Positions 14,807 to 23,534 are shown, counted from the first letter of the stretch. The stretch: DNA of 23,614 nucleotides from CBDULX01 sp965368175 (GCA_965368175.1 CBDULX010000021.1:1-23614); one strand, 5' to 3'. Notes: generated by a model from the letters alone, not told the origin. Program-made: numbers and translations.

Positions 14807-16888
14807 AGCCTCAACCGCTTTCATACTCAATCGAATACGACCCTGACGATCAATTTCAAGCACCTTCACTTTGATCACATCGCCTTCAGACAGTTTGTCA
14901 GTAACATTTTCCACGCGCTCTTCACAAATCTGTGAAATATGCACCAGACCTTCTTTATTAGGCAAAATGCGGACGAAGGCACCAAAATCCATAATCTTGA
15001 TAACAGTACCGTCGTATACCTTGCCTACTTCAGCATCTGCCGTAATCTGTTCGATACGATTCCTGGCTTCTTCGGCCGCATCAAAATCACTGGATGCAAT
15101 TTTCACATTACCATCGTCATCAATATCGATCGATACGCCGGTTTCTTCAGTAATGGAACGAATCACCGCGCCACCCTTGCCGATAACATCACGGATCTTG
15201 TCTGGATTAATCTTCATCTTCAGGTAACGTGGTGCATAATGTGACATTTCAGTGCTGGGCACAGACATCACCTTATTCATTTCATCCAGAATAAACAGTC
15301 GACCGGCTTTGGCCTGTTCCAGGGCTTTTTCCATGATTTCACGGGTAATACCGGTAATTTTAATGTCCATCTGCAGTGCGTTAACACCATTACTGGTACC
15401 CGCTACTTTGAAGTCCATGTCACCCAGATGATCTTCATCACCCAGGATATCGCTCAATACGGAATATTTATCGCCTTCTTTCACCAGACCCATGGCGATA
15501 CCGGCGACTGCCGCCTTGATTGGCACACCGGCATCCATCAGTGCCAGGCTGGTACCACACACAGAAGCCATAGAGCTTGAACCGTTGGATTCGGTAATTT
15601 CAGAAACTACACGGATAGAGTAGGGAAAATCTTCTTCAGTTGGCATCACTGCCAGTACACCGCGCTTGGCCAGACGACCATGACCAATCTCACGACGACC
15701 CGGAGTGCCTACACGACCCGCCTCACCCACACTGTAGGGAGGGAAGTTATAGTGCAGCATGAAGTTATCGGTGATTTCACCTTCCAGTGCATCGATCCTC
15801 TGTGCGTCACGGGCAGTACCCAATGTAGTTACCACTATGGCCTGGGTTTCACCACGGGTAAACAGGGCAGAACCGTGAGTACGCGGCAGAATACCGGTTC
15901 TAACGGTAATTGGACGCACCTGATCCAGGGTACGACCATCGATACGTTTTTCGCCTGCCAGTATGCGACCACGTACCAGGCGCTTTTCCAGCTTACCGAA
16001 GATTTCAGCCACTTCATCCGCGCTGTAGCCTTCTTCGCCCGAAGCGGCGGCGACTTTTTCAACCGCTACTGCACGAACCTTATCTACCGCCGCATAACGC
16101 TCCAGTTTTTCAGATATCTGGTAGGCTGCGGTCAGATCATCCAGAACTACATCGCTCACTGCTTTAAGCAGGGTTTCGTTGGTTTCAGGCTCAACCCATT
16201 CCATGACGGGAGTATTCACTTCTTTTGCCAGTTCTTTGATGGTTTTAACGACCACCTGGAACTGTTCATGACCAAACATGACCGCACCCAGCATGATCTC
16301 CTCCGAAAGCTCGTTAGCTTCAGATTCAACCATCAGTACGGCATCATCGGTACCTGCGACTATCAGATTCAGGTCAGATGTTTTTAACTGGCTGAAGGTA
16401 GGGTTCAGAATATAGGCACCATCTTTGTAACCAATGCGGGCTGCACCGATTGGGCCCATAAATGGAGCTCCAGATATCGCCAGAGCAGCGGAAGTACCGA
16501 TCATAGCCGGGATATCTGGATCAATGTCGTTATTCAATGAAATAACAGTGGCGATTACCTGTACTTCATTGGTAAAGCCTTTAGGGAACAGCGGACGAAT
16601 GGGGCGGTCGATGAGGCGGCTAGTCAGAGTTTCTTTTTCTGATGGTCGACCTTCCCGTTTAAAAAAGCTGCCCGGAATTTTACCTGCTGCGTAGCTGCGT
16701 TCCTGGTAATTAACTGTGAGAGGAAAAAAGTCTCTGGGTACTGAGCTTTTAACTGTTACAGCAGTTACCAGTACGACGGTACCATCCATATTTACGATGA
16801 CAGCACCTGAGGCCTGACGTGCAATTTCGCCTGTTTCTATGGTGACGTTATGATCACCAAACTGAAATGATTTCTTAATCACGGTCAC
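14801..16888 (-). CDS. pnp: Polyribonucleotide nucleotidyltransferase (PNPase)
   Basis: PNPase is the 3'-to-5' phosphorolytic exoribonuclease that degrades mRNA, alone or in the RNase E degradosome. The 695 residues compare with 711 in E. coli and match it throughout. The order is a first RNase PH domain (FFPLTVNYQERSYAAGKIPGSF), an all-helical linker, and a second RNase PH domain with the active-site segment LGDEDHLGDMDFKVAG holding the catalytic aspartates. A KH domain (INPDKIRDVIGKGGAVIR, GxxG loop intact) and a C-terminal S1 domain (FGAFVRILPNKEGLVHISQI) follow. The start is GTG at 16888, with GGGA about 10 bases upstream; a second in-frame GTG lies two codons later. Only 28 bases separate it from rpsO. 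It is the last gene before the terminator. Confidence 0.97.
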   Translation of the reverse strand: MTVIKKSFQFGDHNVTIETGEIARQASGAVIVNMDGTVVLVTAVTVKSSVPRDFFPLTVNYQERSYAAGKIPGSFFKREGRPSEKETLTSRLIDRPIRPLFPKGFTNEVQVIATVISLNNDIDPDIPAMIGTSAALAISGAPFMGPIGAARIGYKDGAYILNPTFSQLKTSDLNLIVAGTDDAVLMVESEANELSEEIMLGAVMFGHEQFQVVVKTIKELAKEVNTPVMEWVEPETNETLLKAVSDVVLDDLTAAYQISEKLERYAAVDKVRAVAVEKVAAASGEEGYSADEVAEIFGKLEKRLVRGRILAGEKRIDGRTLDQVRPITVRTGILPRTHGSALFTRGETQAIVVTTLGTARDAQRIDALEGEITDNFMLHYNFPPYSVGEAGRVGTPGRREIGHGRLAKRGVLAVMPTEEDFPYSIRVVSEITESNGSSSMASVCGTSLALMDAGVPIKAAVAGIAMGLVKEGDKYSVLSDILGDEDHLGDMDFKVAGTSNGVNALQMDIKITGITREIMEKALEQAKAGRLFILDEMNKVMSVPSTEMSHYAPRYLKMKINPDKIRDVIGKGGAVIRSITEETGVSIDIDDDGNVKIASSDFDAAEEARNRIEQITADAEVGKVYDGTVIKIMDFGAFVRILPNKEGLVHISQICEERVENVTDKLSEGDVIKVKVLEIDRQGRIRLSMKAVEAA

Positions 16889-16916
16889 AGCAGTTGTTCC
16901 CTATATAGGTTTATTG

Positions 16917-17186
16917 TTAACGACGCAGACCAAGACTCGCAATCAGGTCTTTATAGCGCTCTGAATTTTTCGACTTAAGATAGTCGAGCAGTTTACGGCG
17001 CTGGTTAACCATACGCAACAGGCCACGACGTGAATGATGATCGTGTTTGTGATCTTTGAAATGCTCAGTCAACTGAACAATTCGGGTGGTTAACAGGGCT
17101 ACCTGAACTTCAGGTGAACCGGTATCGCCCGCTGCGCGGGCATACTTTGTTACAATCTCTGCTTTATCTGCAGCTACTAATGCCAT
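16917..17186 (-). CDS. rpsO: 30S ribosomal protein S15
   Basis: The 89 residues equal the usual length of bacterial S15. The family core is present: GDTGSPEVQVALLTTRI, followed by the RNA-binding HKHDHHSRRGLLRMVNQRRKLLDYL. S15 is a primary 16S rRNA-binding protein that organises the central domain of the 30S subunit. The ATG has AGGAG 8 bases upstream. It lies between truB and pnp as in many gammaproteobacteria, and the 140-base gap upstream contains a likely internal promoter. In E. coli S15 represses its own translation through its leader; a short alternative-hairpin region before this gene could do the same (separate entry). Confidence 0.97.
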   Translation of the reverse strand: MALVAADKAEIVTKYARAAGDTGSPEVQVALLTTRIVQLTEHFKDHKHDHHSRRGLLRMVNQRRKLLDYLKSKNSERYKDLIASLGLRR

Positions 17187-17194
17187 AGCTTTAA

Positions 17195-17226
17195 CTCCTG
17201 ACTGAATTTGCCTCAGTAAAAGAGGC
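17195..17226 (-). promoter_or_regulatory. Possible S15 autoregulatory leader of rpsO
   Basis: In the leader RNA, ACTGA (17213-17217) can pair with TCAGT (17201-17205) directly before the AGGAG ribosome binding site. The overlapping GAGGC can instead pair with GCCTC (17222-17226). The two stems exclude each other. Such switching structures near the ribosome binding site are how S15 acts on its mRNA in E. coli. The resemblance is only in arrangement, not in sequence. Confidence 0.3.
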
Positions 17227-17228
17227 GG

Positions 17229-17237
17229 ATTTTACCA
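17229..17237 (-). promoter_or_regulatory. Possible extended -10 promoter for rpsO-pnp
   Basis: On the minus strand TGGTAAAAT forms an extended -10 (TGn plus TAAAAT) about 45 bases before the rpsO ATG. There is no good -35, which extended -10 promoters can do without. An internal promoter here would let rpsO and pnp be expressed apart from nusA-infB, as in E. coli. Confidence 0.4.
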
Positions 17238-17326
17238 TGTTTTTTTCCGCAGACCATAGCTTTATGGCGGTTTAATCACTGATACGGTCGAAAAAAAACA
17301 TCGATTCTCATAGCGGTTTGCGGGTT

Positions 17327-18235
17327 TTATACCTTAAGCATCCTTTTCGGTGCAATACGCCCATCATCCTGGATGATTCCCACCCCCAGAAACTGCTCAT
17401 CATCATAGATTCGCACCCAGCCATCAGTGGGTGCACGGGGTACCTGAACTGGCTGACCCAGTTTGATGTAATAAGCGCTGTCCGGGTCCAGATGCACTTC
17501 AGGCCAGTTAGCAATCCCGCTATCAATCGGTAACAGGCTGGCATCCAGTGCCTCCTGCCCCTGCTCCGACAAGGCCTGTAACTGCTCCAGACTGACCATG
17601 TCGCCATCATAAGGCCCAACGGCCAGCCGCCTTAACTCACTGACATAGGCACCACAACCGAGAGCTTCGCCAATATCTTCAGCCAGGGTACGAATATAAG
17701 TACCCTTACTGCAATGTGCCTCAAGTTCGACCTCACCGTCTTTAAAGCTCAACAGACTGAGATCATGGATGGTTACCGGTCTGGCTTCACGCTCCACTTC
17801 AATCCCCTGACGGGCCAGATCATATAAGCGCTTGCCATCTTTTTTCAGCGCTGAGTACATGGGCGGCACCTGTTCGATATCACCAGTAAAATCAGGCAAC
17901 AGGCGCTCAATGTCTTTTTTAACGATGTGCTCAAAGGGCCGGCTTTCTATCACTTCACCTTCGGCATCCGCGGTGGTGGTGCAACTACCCAGTTTACATT
18001 TGAAACGATAGAGCTTGTCAGCATCCAGCAGAAAAGCAGAAATTTTGGTCGCCTCACCCAGACAAACAGGCAACATGCCCGTAGCCAGTGGATCCAGACT
18101 CCCGGTATGCCCAGCTTTCTGAGCGTCAAACAAACGCTTCACTATTTGCAGAGCATGATTGGATGACATCTCGAGAGGTTTATCCAGCAACACCACCCCA
18201 TTTACCGGGCGGCCCTTGATTCTTTTACGGCTCAT
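17327..18235 (-). CDS. truB: tRNA pseudouridine-55 synthase TruB
   Basis: TruB makes pseudouridine at position 55 in the T-loop of most tRNAs. The 302 residues compare with 314 in E. coli. The catalytic motif GHTGSLDPLATGMLPVCLG is present, with the nucleophile at Asp48. Upstream is the family segment GVVLLDKPLEMSSN, and later come LLPDFTGDIEQVPPMYSALKKDGKRLYDLAR and GTYIRTLAEDIG. A PUA-like C-terminal part ends the protein. The ATG at 18235 is preceded by 62 non-coding bases after rbfA. It is co-transcribed with the ribosome maturation and translation genes on both sides. Confidence 0.96.
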   Translation of the reverse strand: MSRKRIKGRPVNGVVLLDKPLEMSSNHALQIVKRLFDAQKAGHTGSLDPLATGMLPVCLGEATKISAFLLDADKLYRFKCKLGSCTTTADAEGEVIESRPFEHIVKKDIERLLPDFTGDIEQVPPMYSALKKDGKRLYDLARQGIEVEREARPVTIHDLSLLSFKDGEVELEAHCSKGTYIRTLAEDIGEALGCGAYVSELRRLAVGPYDGDMVSLEQLQALSEQGQEALDASLLPIDSGIANWPEVHLDPDSAYYIKLGQPVQVPRAPTDGWVRIYDDEQFLGVGIIQDDGRIAPKRMLKV

Positions 18236-18297
18236 TTATATCTCAAAACTATAATCTGATGTGTGGTTCGACTAAGTCGCCTGACAGACGGACGGGA

Positions 18298-18669
18298 TCA
18301 GTCTTCCTCAACTGAATCGGTATCGCTGGCTCGAGCCCGGGCAATCAGGGCATCCATACTTGAGCCCCTTTCCAGACTGGTATCGTGGACGAATTTCAGA
18401 GCAGGGGTTACCCGAGATCGAATCCGGCGGGATAACTCACGACGCAGAAAACCCGACGCATTGTTCAGGGCTTCAACCGTTTGTTCGGCATCATCTTCAT
18501 TCATCACTGAAAAATAGGCCACCGCATGCCCCAGGTCCTTGCTCAACTTAACCGCAGTAAACGACACCCAGCTTACGCGTGGGTCGTTCAACTCATCGCG
18601 AACCAGCTCGGACAGTTCGCGACGGATCTGTTCGGCCATACGCTGTGAACGTGAAAATTCTTTTGGCAT
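18298..18669 (-). CDS. rbfA: Ribosome-binding factor A
   Basis: RbfA is a 30S assembly factor that binds near helix 1 of 16S rRNA and is needed for late maturation and cold adaptation. The 123 residues compare with 133 in E. coli. The KH-like core is recognisable: RSQRMAEQIRRELSELVRDELNDPRV at the start, AVAYFSV and the LRRELSRRIRSRVTPALKFVHDTSLERG section near the end. The C-terminal tail is short and acidic. The ATG lies 17 bases after infB, with AGG upstream. It is not split or truncated. Confidence 0.95.
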   Translation of the reverse strand: MPKEFSRSQRMAEQIRRELSELVRDELNDPRVSWVSFTAVKLSKDLGHAVAYFSVMNEDDAEQTVEALNNASGFLRRELSRRIRSRVTPALKFVHDTSLERGSSMDALIARARASDTDSVEED

Positions 18670-18686
18670 GTATCGTACCTAATCAG

Positions 18687-21221
18687 TTACAGCGTACGTT
18701 CAACCTGAATCCGCTCGAAGACCTCAATCTGGTCACCAACTTTTACATCCATGTAGTTCTTCACGCCAATCCCGCATTCCGTACCACTGCGAACTTCCTC
18801 AACATTGTCTTTGAAGCGACGCAACGACTCCAGCTCACCTTCGTAAATAACCACGTTGTCACGCAGTACACGAATAGGCTGGGTGCGTTTAATCGAACCT
18901 TCAGTAACCAGAGAACCGGCAATCAGGCCAAACTTGGGAGAAGTGAACACATCTTTCACCTCGGCCAGGCCAGTGATCTGTTCTCTGAATTCAGGCGCCA
19001 GCATACCGGTAAGCGCCAGTCTGACTTCATCGATCAGGTCATAAATAACGCTGTAGTAATGAAGGTCCACACCTCGTTCGGCAACCGCTTTGCGAGCAGT
19101 GGCATCGGCGCGCACGTTAAAGCCCATCACAATGGCATTGGAGGCAGCAGCCAGACTGATATCAGTTTCATTAATACCACCGACACCGCTACCGACAATG
19201 ATAACTTCCACTTCGTCATTCACCGCAGCCAGTTTCATCAATGACTCGCGAATGGCCTCCAGACTGCCCTGTACGTCAGCCTTCAACAATACATTCAGTG
19301 TCTTCACTTCACCTTTGCCCATATTGGCAAACAGTGATTCAAGCTTGGCCTGCTGCTGTGCAGCGAGACGAATGTCACGATCCTTATTGTGACGCATTTC
19401 CGCCAGCTCGCGGGCCGAGCGTTCATCGGCCATCACCTGAGTCATATCACCCGCGGACGGAGTCCCTGACAGACCCAGAACCATGACCGGAATTGATGGC
19501 CCGGCCTCATTCACCTGATGACCATTTTCATCAAACATGGCTCGCACGCGGCCAAATTCCTGACCCGCCAGCAGGATGTCACCTTTTTTCAGCACACCCT
19601 TCTGTATCAATACGGTAGTGGTCACACCGCGACCTTTATCCAGTGAAGCTTCGATCACCAGACCCTGTGCAGGACCTGTCGATGGAGCCTTCAGCTCCAT
19701 AACTTCTGCGGTCAGACTCACGGCATCCAGCAGTTCATCAATGCCCTGGCCGGTCTTGGCAGACACATTGACAAAAATATTATCACCACCCCAGTCTTCA
19801 GGAATAACCTGATGACTACCCAGTTCGGTTTTAACTCGCTCAGGATCCGCATCTTCCTTGTCGATTTTGTTCACCGCGACAATCAACGGCACGCCGGCTG
19901 CTTTAGAGTGCTGAATCGCCTCGATGGTTTGAGGCATCACACCATCATCAGCCGCTACCACCAGGATAACAATATCCGTTGCCTGGGCACCTCGGGCACG
20001 CATGGAAGTAAATGCAGCATGGCCGGGAGTATCCAGGAAGGTAATGACACCCTTATCTGTTTCAACATGGTAAGCACCGATGTGCTGGGTAATCCCACCC
20101 GCTTCACCTGCCGCTACCTTACTGGTCCGAATGTAATCGAGTAGTGATGTTTTACCATGGTCGACATGCCCCATAATAGTCACTACTGGTGGACGGGGCT
20201 TGATATCACCCATTTCAACTGAGGCAGTATCCAGCAGATTTTTCTCACGATCATCCACGTTTGTGGTCATTGCTGTATGACCGCATTCTTCGACCACCAG
20301 TATTGCAGTTTCCTGATCAATGACCTGATTGATAGTGGCCATTACACCCAGCTTCATCATGACCTTGATAACTTCAGCCGCTTTCATCGACATTTTTTGT
20401 GCCAGTTCGGACACCTTAATAGTCTCTGGAACCGATACTTCATGTACACGGGGGGCTACCGGTCTCTCAAATCCGTGTTTACCAACCGCATCGCCAGCTG
20501 TCGATCGACCACGACGGGCTGGTTTTTTCTTGCGGCCAGAGCCACTCTTACCGCCAGCCACATGTAATTCATTACGACCATAACGGGTTTCAGCTTTTTC
20601 AATTTTGGCTTTTTTACCTTTCTTCGGCTTGTCGGCCTCGGCAATTTCAGCTTTCTCAGGCTTACGACGAGTTTCAACTTCAACTTTGACTTCGGCTTTG
20701 GCCTCAGCCTGGGCACGTTCGGTTTCTTCTGCCTTAGCTTTAGCTATCGCTTCTGCTTCCGCTTTTTCCTTCTCTTCAGCCTCGGCCTTAGCTCTGGCTT
20801 CTGCTTCGACCTTGAGGCGTGCGTCTTCTTCAGCCTTGAGCTGCTCAGCTTCACGCTCTGCTTTCTCTGCCAGCAGACGATCGAGCTCTACCTTTTCATC
20901 GTTCGCCGCATCACTGCGCTTCACATAGGTGCGTTTTTTGCGAACTTCGACGTTCACGGTTTTACGCCCAGTACCAGCCACTTTCAGTTCACTGGTAGTT
21001 TTACGTTTTAAGGTGATCCGCTGTTTTCCTTCAGTGGATTCACTAACCTCACCTTTACCGTGACTGCTGCGCAAAAAATCCAGCAATTTAAATTTGTCTT
21101 CGTCGCTGATTAAGGTTTCACCGTTCTCAGCTTCTAACCCGGCTTCCTTGAGCTGCTCAAGCAAGCGATCTACCGGAGCTCCGACAACTTCAGCAAGTTG
21201 TTTGACTGTTACATTGGACAT
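18687..21221 (-). CDS. infB: Translation initiation factor IF-2
   Basis: IF2 is the GTPase that places initiator tRNA on the 30S subunit and promotes subunit joining. The 844 residues compare with 890 in E. coli. The order is an N-terminal IF2_N domain (1-55), a long Ala/Glu/Lys low-complexity linker (about 100-205), a second IF2_N-like domain (about 265-325) and the G domain. In the G domain G1 is GHVDHGKT (about 352), G3 DTPGH, G4 NKID and G5 SAK. Domains II and III and the C-terminal fMet-tRNA-binding domain follow. The ATG has a very strong GGGGGAGG ribosome binding site. The gene is 23 bases after nusA. The low-complexity linker is the only part that differs in style from its neighbours, as is normal for IF2. 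Internal starts giving shorter IF2 forms are known in E. coli; I did not find a clear one. Confidence 0.98.
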   Translation of the reverse strand: MSNVTVKQLAEVVGAPVDRLLEQLKEAGLEAENGETLISDEDKFKLLDFLRSSHGKGEVSESTEGKQRITLKRKTTSELKVAGTGRKTVNVEVRKKRTYVKRSDAANDEKVELDRLLAEKAEREAEQLKAEEDARLKVEAEARAKAEAEEKEKAEAEAIAKAKAEETERAQAEAKAEVKVEVETRRKPEKAEIAEADKPKKGKKAKIEKAETRYGRNELHVAGGKSGSGRKKKPARRGRSTAGDAVGKHGFERPVAPRVHEVSVPETIKVSELAQKMSMKAAEVIKVMMKLGVMATINQVIDQETAILVVEECGHTAMTTNVDDREKNLLDTASVEMGDIKPRPPVVTIMGHVDHGKTSLLDYIRTSKVAAGEAGGITQHIGAYHVETDKGVITFLDTPGHAAFTSMRARGAQATDIVILVVAADDGVMPQTIEAIQHSKAAGVPLIVAVNKIDKEDADPERVKTELGSHQVIPEDWGGDNIFVNVSAKTGQGIDELLDAVSLTAEVMELKAPSTGPAQGLVIEASLDKGRGVTTTVLIQKGVLKKGDILLAGQEFGRVRAMFDENGHQVNEAGPSIPVMVLGLSGTPSAGDMTQVMADERSARELAEMRHNKDRDIRLAAQQQAKLESLFANMGKGEVKTLNVLLKADVQGSLEAIRESLMKLAAVNDEVEVIIVGSGVGGINETDISLAAASNAIVMGFNVRADATARKAVAERGVDLHYYSVIYDLIDEVRLALTGMLAPEFREQITGLAEVKDVFTSPKFGLIAGSLVTEGSIKRTQPIRVLRDNVVIYEGELESLRRFKDNVEEVRSGTECGIGVKNYMDVKVGDQIEVFERIQVERTL

Positions 21222-21244
21222 CTGCGACCTCCCCCCAGCGATAG

Positions 21245-22762
21245 TTACTGGTTCGCCTCTTGGTTAGTATCATTTTCAAACCAGGGTGCACGAGCGGTCA
21301 TAATCAATTTACCAGCTCGTTCTTCTGTCATACCCTGTATTTCCAGTAGTTCATCAATCGATTGTTCAGCCAGATCTTCCATGCTGCATACACCACGCTC
21401 TGCCAGCTGAAATGCCAGTTCACGCTCCATGCCGTCCATACTTAACAAATCGTCCTTAGGTTCGTTATTTTCCAGTTTTTCTTCCTGTGATATAGCACGG
21501 GTCAGCAATGCATCACGAGCACGACCACGTAATTCGCTGACTATATTCTCATCAAATTCTTCTATCTCAACCAGCTCAGACTCAGGTACGTAAGCGACCT
21601 CTTCAATACTGGAAAAACCTTCCGCTACCAGTATGACCGATAGTTCTTCATCCACATCCAGCAGCTCCATGAACATTTCCACCAGAGCCTTGTTTTCAGA
21701 CTCAGATTTAGATTCCATATCTGAAGTACCCATAACATTCAGCGTCCAGCCTGTCAGCTGACTGGCCATACGAATATTCTGGCCACCTCGGCCGATGGCC
21801 TGAGACAGTTTTTCGTCTTCAACAGCAATGTCCATGGTGTGAGAGTCTTCATCGACTACAATCGAAACCACTTCTGCCGGAGACATGGAATTGATGACAA
21901 ACTGAGCTGCATTTTCATCCCACAGAATAATATCCACACGCTCACCAGCCAGTTCATTGGAAACCGACTGCACCCTGGAACCACGCATACCCACACAGGC
22001 TCCGACGGGATCCAGGCGAGGGTCACTGGATTTAACTGCAATTTTGGCACGGGATCCGGGATCGCGGGCACCACTGATGATTTCAATCAGACCCTGACCG
22101 ACTTCAGGCACTTCCAGCTTAAATAGCTCAACCAGAAACTCGGGGGCGGTACGACTAACAAACAACTGAGGGCCACGAGCCTCAGCTCGTACCTCCTTCA
22201 GGTAACCACGCAGGCGATCGCCGTTACGAATGGCTTCACGGGGTATCACTTCTTCACGGGGTATAATCGCTTCCACGTTTTCACCCAGATCAAGATAAAT
22301 ATTACCTCGCTCCACTCGTTTAACAGTACCCATTACCAGCTCACCCACCTTATCCTGGTAAGACTCCACAACATGGGCACGCTCGGCTTCACGGACTTTT
22401 TGTACAATTACCTGTTTTGCAGTCTGTGCTGCAATACGACCAAATTCGACTGATTCAATGGGTTCTTCGACATAATCACCCAGTTCAATATCCGGGTTTT
22501 CAACTTTAGCGGCATCCAGAGTGATTTCACGCAGTGGATATTCAAGGCTACCGTTTTCAGACTCTTCGGTCACCATCCATCGACGGAAGGTATCATATTC
22601 GCCGCTCTCACGATCGATGTGTACCCTAACATCAATATCTTTACCCTGCTTCTTGCGTGTTGCTGTGGCGAGCGCGGCTTCAATCGCACCAAAGATAACG
22701 TCCTTTTCTACACCTTTTTCGTTAGAAACTGCATCAACCACGTACAGGATTTCTTTGTTCAT
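21245..22762 (-). CDS. nusA: Transcription termination/antitermination factor NusA
   Basis: NusA binds RNA polymerase and controls pausing, intrinsic termination and antitermination. The 505 residues compare with 495 in E. coli, with close similarity throughout. The order is the polymerase-binding N-terminal domain (MNKEILYVVDAVSNEKG), S1 (about 135-200), KH1 and KH2 (including DPVGACVGMRGSRVQ and LSQAIGRGGQNIRMASQL), and two acidic C-terminal repeats (ILVAEGFSSIEEVAYVP and AFQLAERGVCSMEDLAEQ). ATG at 22762 has GGAG 7 bases upstream and matches the E. coli N-terminus; a TTG four codons earlier is unlikely. It follows rimP by 16 bases. A terminator-like hairpin in the leader of the operon could be a target for feedback by NusA. 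Confidence 0.98.
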   Translation of the reverse strand: MNKEILYVVDAVSNEKGVEKDVIFGAIEAALATATRKKQGKDIDVRVHIDRESGEYDTFRRWMVTEESENGSLEYPLREITLDAAKVENPDIELGDYVEEPIESVEFGRIAAQTAKQVIVQKVREAERAHVVESYQDKVGELVMGTVKRVERGNIYLDLGENVEAIIPREEVIPREAIRNGDRLRGYLKEVRAEARGPQLFVSRTAPEFLVELFKLEVPEVGQGLIEIISGARDPGSRAKIAVKSSDPRLDPVGACVGMRGSRVQSVSNELAGERVDIILWDENAAQFVINSMSPAEVVSIVVDEDSHTMDIAVEDEKLSQAIGRGGQNIRMASQLTGWTLNVMGTSDMESKSESENKALVEMFMELLDVDEELSVILVAEGFSSIEEVAYVPESELVEIEEFDENIVSELRGRARDALLTRAISQEEKLENNEPKDDLLSMDGMERELAFQLAERGVCSMEDLAEQSIDELLEIQGMTEERAGKLIMTARAPWFENDTNQEANQ

Positions 22763-22778
22763 GACCGGCTCCAAAAAA

Positions 22779-23237
22779 TTAAAATTGCGGCACCAGCCGC
22801 GCTGAATCTATTCCACCTAGCGGAAGGTAGTGGGTTTCACCATCCGCTTCCAGTAGGACTTCACCCTCTTTAAGGCCCAGCAATTTACCTGTGAAGTTGC
22901 GCTGCCCCTCAAGATTAGGCATAGCCATCTTGATTTTTACTATTTCACCTGCAAACTGCTCAAAATCCTCAGCCTTTCGAAGGGATCTATCCAGCCCTGG
23001 TGATGACACTTCAAGAGTGAAGTGTCCGGGTATAGGATCTTCCACATCCAGCATAGCGCTCAACTGACGGCTCACTGCTTCACAATCTTCCAGCTGGATA
23101 CCTTTTTTCTGATCAATATAAACCCGCAATAATCCATTGCTGGCATGGGGACGAAACTCAATATCCACCACCTCATAACCCAGTCCGTTAACCACGGGTT
23201 CAATCAATGACCATATATCTTTTGAACTGGCTTTCAT
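22779..23237 (-). CDS. rimP: Ribosome maturation factor RimP
   Basis: RimP is a 30S assembly factor that helps uS12 join the maturing small subunit. The 152 residues are the family's usual length. The N-terminal domain has IEPVVNGLGYEVVDIEF and LRVYIDQKKGIQLEDCEAVSRQLSAML. The family signature DPIPGHFTLEVSSPGLDRSLRK follows, and then an SH3-like C-terminal domain (VKIKMAMPNLEGQRNFTGKL). I chose ATG at 23237 because it gives the usual N-terminus; in-frame starts upstream (for example ATG at 23267) would add a Gln/Asn/Arg tail of unlikely origin. It heads the operon, about 45 bases after a strong intrinsic-terminator hairpin. Confidence 0.96.
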   Translation of the reverse strand: MKASSKDIWSLIEPVVNGLGYEVVDIEFRPHASNGLLRVYIDQKKGIQLEDCEAVSRQLSAMLDVEDPIPGHFTLEVSSPGLDRSLRKAEDFEQFAGEIVKIKMAMPNLEGQRNFTGKLLGLKEGEVLLEADGETHYLPLGGIDSARLVPQF

Positions 23238-23281
23238 ATTGCTCTGGTTGCGCCTGTTTGGCTGCATAAGTGAAAGTAACA

Positions 23282-23309
23282 AAAAGGCCCCGTTAAAACG
23301 GGGCCTTTT
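23282..23309 (-). terminator. Attenuator-like intrinsic terminator in the rimP leader
   Basis: AAAAGGCCCCG (23282-23292) and CGGGGCCTTTT (23299-23309) form a perfect 11-bp GC-rich stem with a short A/T loop, and a T-run follows on the minus strand. It lies between the predicted rimP promoter and the rimP ATG, so all transcription of the operon, from that promoter or read through from metY, has to pass it. It is symmetric, so it could terminate on either strand. Confidence 0.8.
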
Positions 23310-23324
23310 AATAATTCGTGCCTG

Positions 23325-23350
23325 AACAGTATCAATACAACAATACTGTT
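23325..23350 (-). promoter_or_regulatory. Leader hairpin upstream of the attenuator
   Basis: AACAGTAT (23325-23332) and ATACTGTT (23343-23350) are perfect 8-base complements with a 10-base loop. In the leader transcript this hairpin would form just before the terminator hairpin. It may be a pause site or part of a switching structure; the sequence alone does not tell. Confidence 0.4.
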
Positions 23351-23365
23351 AAATGCTTAAGGCAT

Positions 23366-23395
23366 ATTATATAACTTATTGATTTATTGCTGCAA
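23366..23395 (-). promoter_or_regulatory. Predicted promoter of the rimP-nusA-infB operon
   Basis: On the minus strand a perfect TATAAT (23366-23371) lies 18 bases from TTGCAG (23390-23395, first three bases of the -35 consensus). The start would be near 23359, giving a leader of about 120 bases that holds two hairpins. It lies after the metY terminator and is the best promoter-like sequence before rimP. Confidence 0.55.
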
Positions 23396-23496
23396 GTCCC
23401 TTCATTTTGCAGCAAAGGTCTTATTACCAGCAATTGTTCAATTCAAAATACGCTTGAGCACAAGCATCTACAGGAACTACCGCTTGTCTTACCGAC

Positions 23497-23527
23497 AAAA
23501 AAAAACCCGAGTAATCCCGGGCTTTTT
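23497..23527 (-). terminator. Intrinsic terminator of the initiator tRNA gene
   Basis: On the minus strand CCCGGG (23516-23521) pairs with CTCGGG (23506-23511) across a 4-base loop with one G-U pair, flanked by an A-run before and a run of nine T (23497-23505) after. It starts about 10 bases after the CCA end of the tRNA, as expected for a tRNA terminator. Confidence 0.8.
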
Positions 23528-23534
23528 ACATATT

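Noticed and set aside
15680..16387. Long plus-strand open frame (235 codons) within pnp
   Set aside because: It is antisense to a fully conserved pnp, has no ribosome binding site or recognisable domain, and its composition is that of a shadow frame.
16889..16916. CCTATATAGG palindrome over the pnp ribosome binding site as a regulatory hairpin
   Set aside because: The palindrome has no loop; only about 3 pairs could form, too weak to sequester the site.
17281..17326. Terminator after truB
   Set aside because: There is a run of eight T on the minus strand, but no convincing GC-rich stem before it.
18579..19244. Plus-strand open frame (221 codons) opposite rbfA and infB
   Set aside because: It is antisense to two essential conserved genes and shows no family similarity.
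20690..20930. Ala/Glu/Lys-rich repetitive DNA as a separate repeat element
   Set aside because: It is the in-frame low-complexity linker normal for IF2.
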